Source: Vibrio mimicus
Lineage (GTDB): Bacteria; Pseudomonadota; Gammaproteobacteria; Enterobacterales; Vibrionaceae
Direction: 5' to 3'
Length of the DNA stretch: 64,000 nucleotides
NCBI RefSeq assembly: GCF_019048845.1
Contig: NZ_CP077426.1
Coordinates: 481,501-545,500, forward strand
The notes below the pieces were generated by a model. The model made no database searches, was not told the DNA's origin, and saw nothing but the letters and a program-made list of their open reading frames with translations. The position numbers and the translations under genes are program-made. Positions 62,245-64,000 of the stretch are shown piece after piece (the first letter of the stretch is position 1; every line of letters starts with the position of its first letter).

Positions 62245-63441
62245 ATGTTTGAACCGATGATGGAAATGTCTGACGATGCGGTAATCAAAGTCGTTGGAGT
62301 AGGTGGTGGCGGCGGTAACGCTGTTGAACACATGGTGCGTGAATCCATCGAAGGTGTGGAATTCATGAGTATCAATACTGATGCTCAGGCACTGCGCAAA
62401 ACAAGCGTTGGTACTGTTATCCAAATTGGTGGCAATATCACCAAAGGTCTAGGCGCAGGTGCTAACCCACAAGTTGGCCGTGATGCAGCGCTAGAAGACA
62501 AAGAACGCATTAAAGAATTCCTTACTGGTGCCGATATGGTGTTTATCGCAGCAGGTATGGGTGGCGGTACAGGAACCGGAGCTGCACCAGTGATTGCCGA
62601 AGTGGCAAAAGAGTTGGGCATTCTAACGGTTGCTGTGGTAACTAAACCTTTTAGCTTTGAAGGCAAAAAGCGTTTGGCTTTTGCTGAGCAGGGGATTGAA
62701 GAGCTATCTAAGCACGTTGATTCACTGATCACGATTCCAAACGAAAAGCTGCTCAAAGTGTTAGGTCGTGGTATCACGTTACTGGAAGCCTTTGCGAGCG
62801 CGAACAACGTACTTAAAAATGCAGTGCAAGGCATCGCAGAGCTGATTACTCGCCCTGGCATGATTAACGTCGACTTTGCGGATGTACGCACCGTGATGTC
62901 GGAAATGGGTCATGCCATGATGGGTAGCGGTGTTGCAAGAGGCGAGGACCGTGCGGAAGAGGCCGCTGAAATGGCGATTTCTAGCCCACTACTGGAAGAC
63001 ATTGATCTTGCTGGTGCTCGTGGTGTTCTAGTGAACATCACCGCTGGTATGGATATGCGACTGGATGAATTTGAAACTGTAGGCAATACTGTTAAAGCTT
63101 TCGCTTCTGACAATGCAACAGTAGTGATCGGTACTTCGTTAGATCCAGATATGGCTGATGAAATCCGTGTAACGGTTGTGGCAACAGGTATTGGTACCGA
63201 GAAAAAACCTGATATTACGCTAGTGGCAGGTGGTAAAGCTAAAGTTGCTGCTGTCTCAGCTCCTGCTGTGGCTCGTGTTGAAGAGAAATCGGCACAGCCT
63301 TTGCATGAAAGAGTTGAAGTCAAAACTCAACCAGCAGCAGCGCCTTCGCACTCTTCGGCAAGTCAGAGTGTCGCGCCAAAGCCAGAAAAAGAGAGCGGAT
63401 ATTTAGATATTCCAGCTTTCCTGAGACGTCAAGCTGACTAA
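62245..63441 (+). CDS. ftsZ: Cell division protein FtsZ
   Basis: Tubulin-like GTPase that forms the Z-ring. The 398 residues have GTP-binding [13 protein letters not shown] and the tubulin signature [20 protein letters not shown]. The T7 loop is [12 protein letters not shown] variable Ala/Ser/Pro-rich linker (about 320-380) leads to the conserved C-terminal peptide [13 protein letters not shown] that binds FtsA, ZipA and ZapD. Its partners FtsA and ZapD are also encoded in this window. Confidence 0.98.
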   Translation: MFEPMMEMSDDAVIKVVGVGGGGGNAVEHMVRESIEGVEFMSINTDAQALRKTSVGTVIQIGGNITKGLGAGANPQVGRDAALEDKERIKEFLTGADMVFIAAGMGGGTGTGAAPVIAEVAKELGILTVAVVTKPFSFEGKKRLAFAEQGIEELSKHVDSLITIPNEKLLKVLGRGITLLEAFASANNVLKNAVQGIAELITRPGMINVDFADVRTVMSEMGHAMMGSGVARGEDRAEEAAEMAISSPLLEDIDLAGARGVLVNITAGMDMRLDEFETVGNTVKAFASDNATVVIGTSLDPDMADEIRVTVVATGIGTEKKPDITLVAGGKAKVAAVSAPAVARVEEKSAQPLHERVEVKTQPAAAPSHSSASQSVAPKPEKESGYLDIPAFLRRQAD

Positions 63442-63455
63442 AATATCAGCACAAT

Positions 63456-63483
63456 TTGACAGTGTTCAAAATTCTGGTAGGAT
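63456..63483 (+). promoter_or_regulatory. lpxC promoter
   Basis: -35 TTGACA (perfect), a 16-base spacer and -10 TAGGAT preceded by TGG (extended -10). It lies in the 96-base ftsZ-lpxC gap, and transcription should start near 63490. Confidence 0.75.
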
Positions 63484-63485
63484 GT

Positions 63486-63506
63486 CGGTCGGTGTTGTGC
63501 CGACCG
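63486..63506 (+). other. Hairpin at the lpxC transcription start
   Basis: CGGTCGG (63486-63492) and CCGACCG (63500-63506), perfect 7-bp stem with loop TGTTGTG, no T-run. It overlaps the predicted start, so it may be a DNA operator or a 5' leader structure; as a terminator of ftsZ it would be poor. Confidence 0.5.
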
Positions 63507-63537
63507 TGCATTGTGGCTAAAAAATCGAGGCAACTAG

Positions 63538-64000
63538 ATGATCAGACAACGTACTCTTAAAGAAATAGTGAAAACAACTGGGGTGGGCTTACACTCTGGT
63601 CGTAAAGTTACGCTGACTCTTCGCCCGGCCGCAGCCAATACGGGGATCGTGTATCGCCGTACTGACGTCAACCCACCGGTTGATTTTCCTGCCGATCCGG
63701 CATCTGTGCGTGACACAATGCTTTGCACCGCTTTGGTGAATGATCAAGGCGTGCGCATTTCAACGGTTGAGCACCTGAATGCCGCTTTAGCTGGCATGGG
63801 TATCGATAACGCGATTATCGAAGTGGATGCACCTGAAATCCCGATCATGGATGGTAGTGCTAGTCCCTTTGTTTATCTGCTGCAACAAGCAGGTATTGAA
63901 ACGCTGAATGCACCAAAACGCTTCATCCGCATTAAGAAACCTGTACGTATTGAAGACGGTGATAAATGGGCTGAATTTGTGCCATTTAACGGCTTCCGTA
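63538..64000 (+). CDS. lpxC: UDP-3-O-acyl-N-acetylglucosamine deacetylase, 5' part
   Basis: Zinc deacetylase, committed step of lipid A synthesis. The first 154 codons are in the window and the frame runs off the end. It starts [21 protein letters not shown], the family start. The zinc-binding [17 protein letters not shown] carries the first metal histidine, and [16 protein letters not shown] follows. It is the last gene of the dcw cluster, as in E. coli, with its own promoter. Confidence 0.97.
   Translation, partial: MIRQRTLKEIVKTTGVGLHSGRKVTLTLRPAAANTGIVYRRTDVNPPVDFPADPASVRDTMLCTALVNDQGVRISTVEHLNAALAGMGIDNAIIEVDAPEIPIMDGSASPFVYLLQQAGIETLNAPKRFIRIKKPVRIEDGDKWAEFVPFNGFR

Overview
The window is ordinary core chromosome of a Vibrio, most likely Vibrio cholerae or a very close relative (V. 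metoecus, V. mimicus, V. paracholerae). The basis is protein recognition (TolC, PilA leader, GspAB, AceF, the MCP and K+ channel pair) and gene order, which merges several blocks that are also contiguous in enterobacteria. Species level cannot be fixed by eye. No rRNA, tRNA, insertion sequence, prophage, integron, CRISPR or plasmid genes were seen. The one non-coding RNA gene is rnpB. Genes are tightly packed and nearly all products are recognisable.

Layout. 1-7.6 kb: the end of mazG, pyrG-eno, cca, and the gspAB pair that helps the type II secretion secretin assemble. 7.7-20.4 kb: an SH3/coiled-coil envelope protein, the DUF47-pit phosphate transport pair, ygiF, a voltage-gated-type K+ channel, a short-loop chemoreceptor, glnE, hldE and tolC. 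20.6-27.6 kb: nudF-yqiB-cpdA-yqiA-parE-parC. 27.7-34.9 kb: yacG-zapD-coaE-pilD-pilC-pilB-pilA and nadC on the minus strand; the pil genes encode the type IV (chitin/competence) pilus and the prepilin peptidase. 35.0-39.8 kb: ampD, fldB, xerD-dsbC-recJ. 39.8-47.2 kb: pdhR-aceE-aceF, then lpd, the pyruvate dehydrogenase block. 47.4-47.8 kb: rnpB. 47.9-64 kb: the division/cell-wall (dcw) cluster rsmH-ftsL-ftsI-murE-murF-mraY-murD-ftsW-murG-murC-ftsQ-ftsA-ftsZ-lpxC, with lpxC running off the end.

How the genes work together. The dcw cluster makes lipid II and the divisome in one co-oriented block with many ATGA-type overlaps. ZapD, coaE and AmpD are functionally adjacent (FtsZ bundling, CoA synthesis, murein recycling). 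PdhR has two perfect operator palindromes in front of its own gene and represses the operon that makes pyruvate dehydrogenase.

No undescribed multi-gene system was found. The observations most worth a second look are small regulatory structures. (1) recJ has a strong Shine-Dalgarno separated from its ATG by a perfect 10-bp GUAA-tetraloop hairpin that would bring the two together. (2) The murC-ftsQ gap, where enterobacteria carry ddlB, holds a near-consensus promoter whose transcript would begin with a hairpin. (3) pyrG has a near-perfect CRP site in class II position. (4) pilA has a low-GC, strain-specific type of C-terminal region and a 14-bp direct repeat upstream. (5) mraZ is absent from the head of the dcw cluster.
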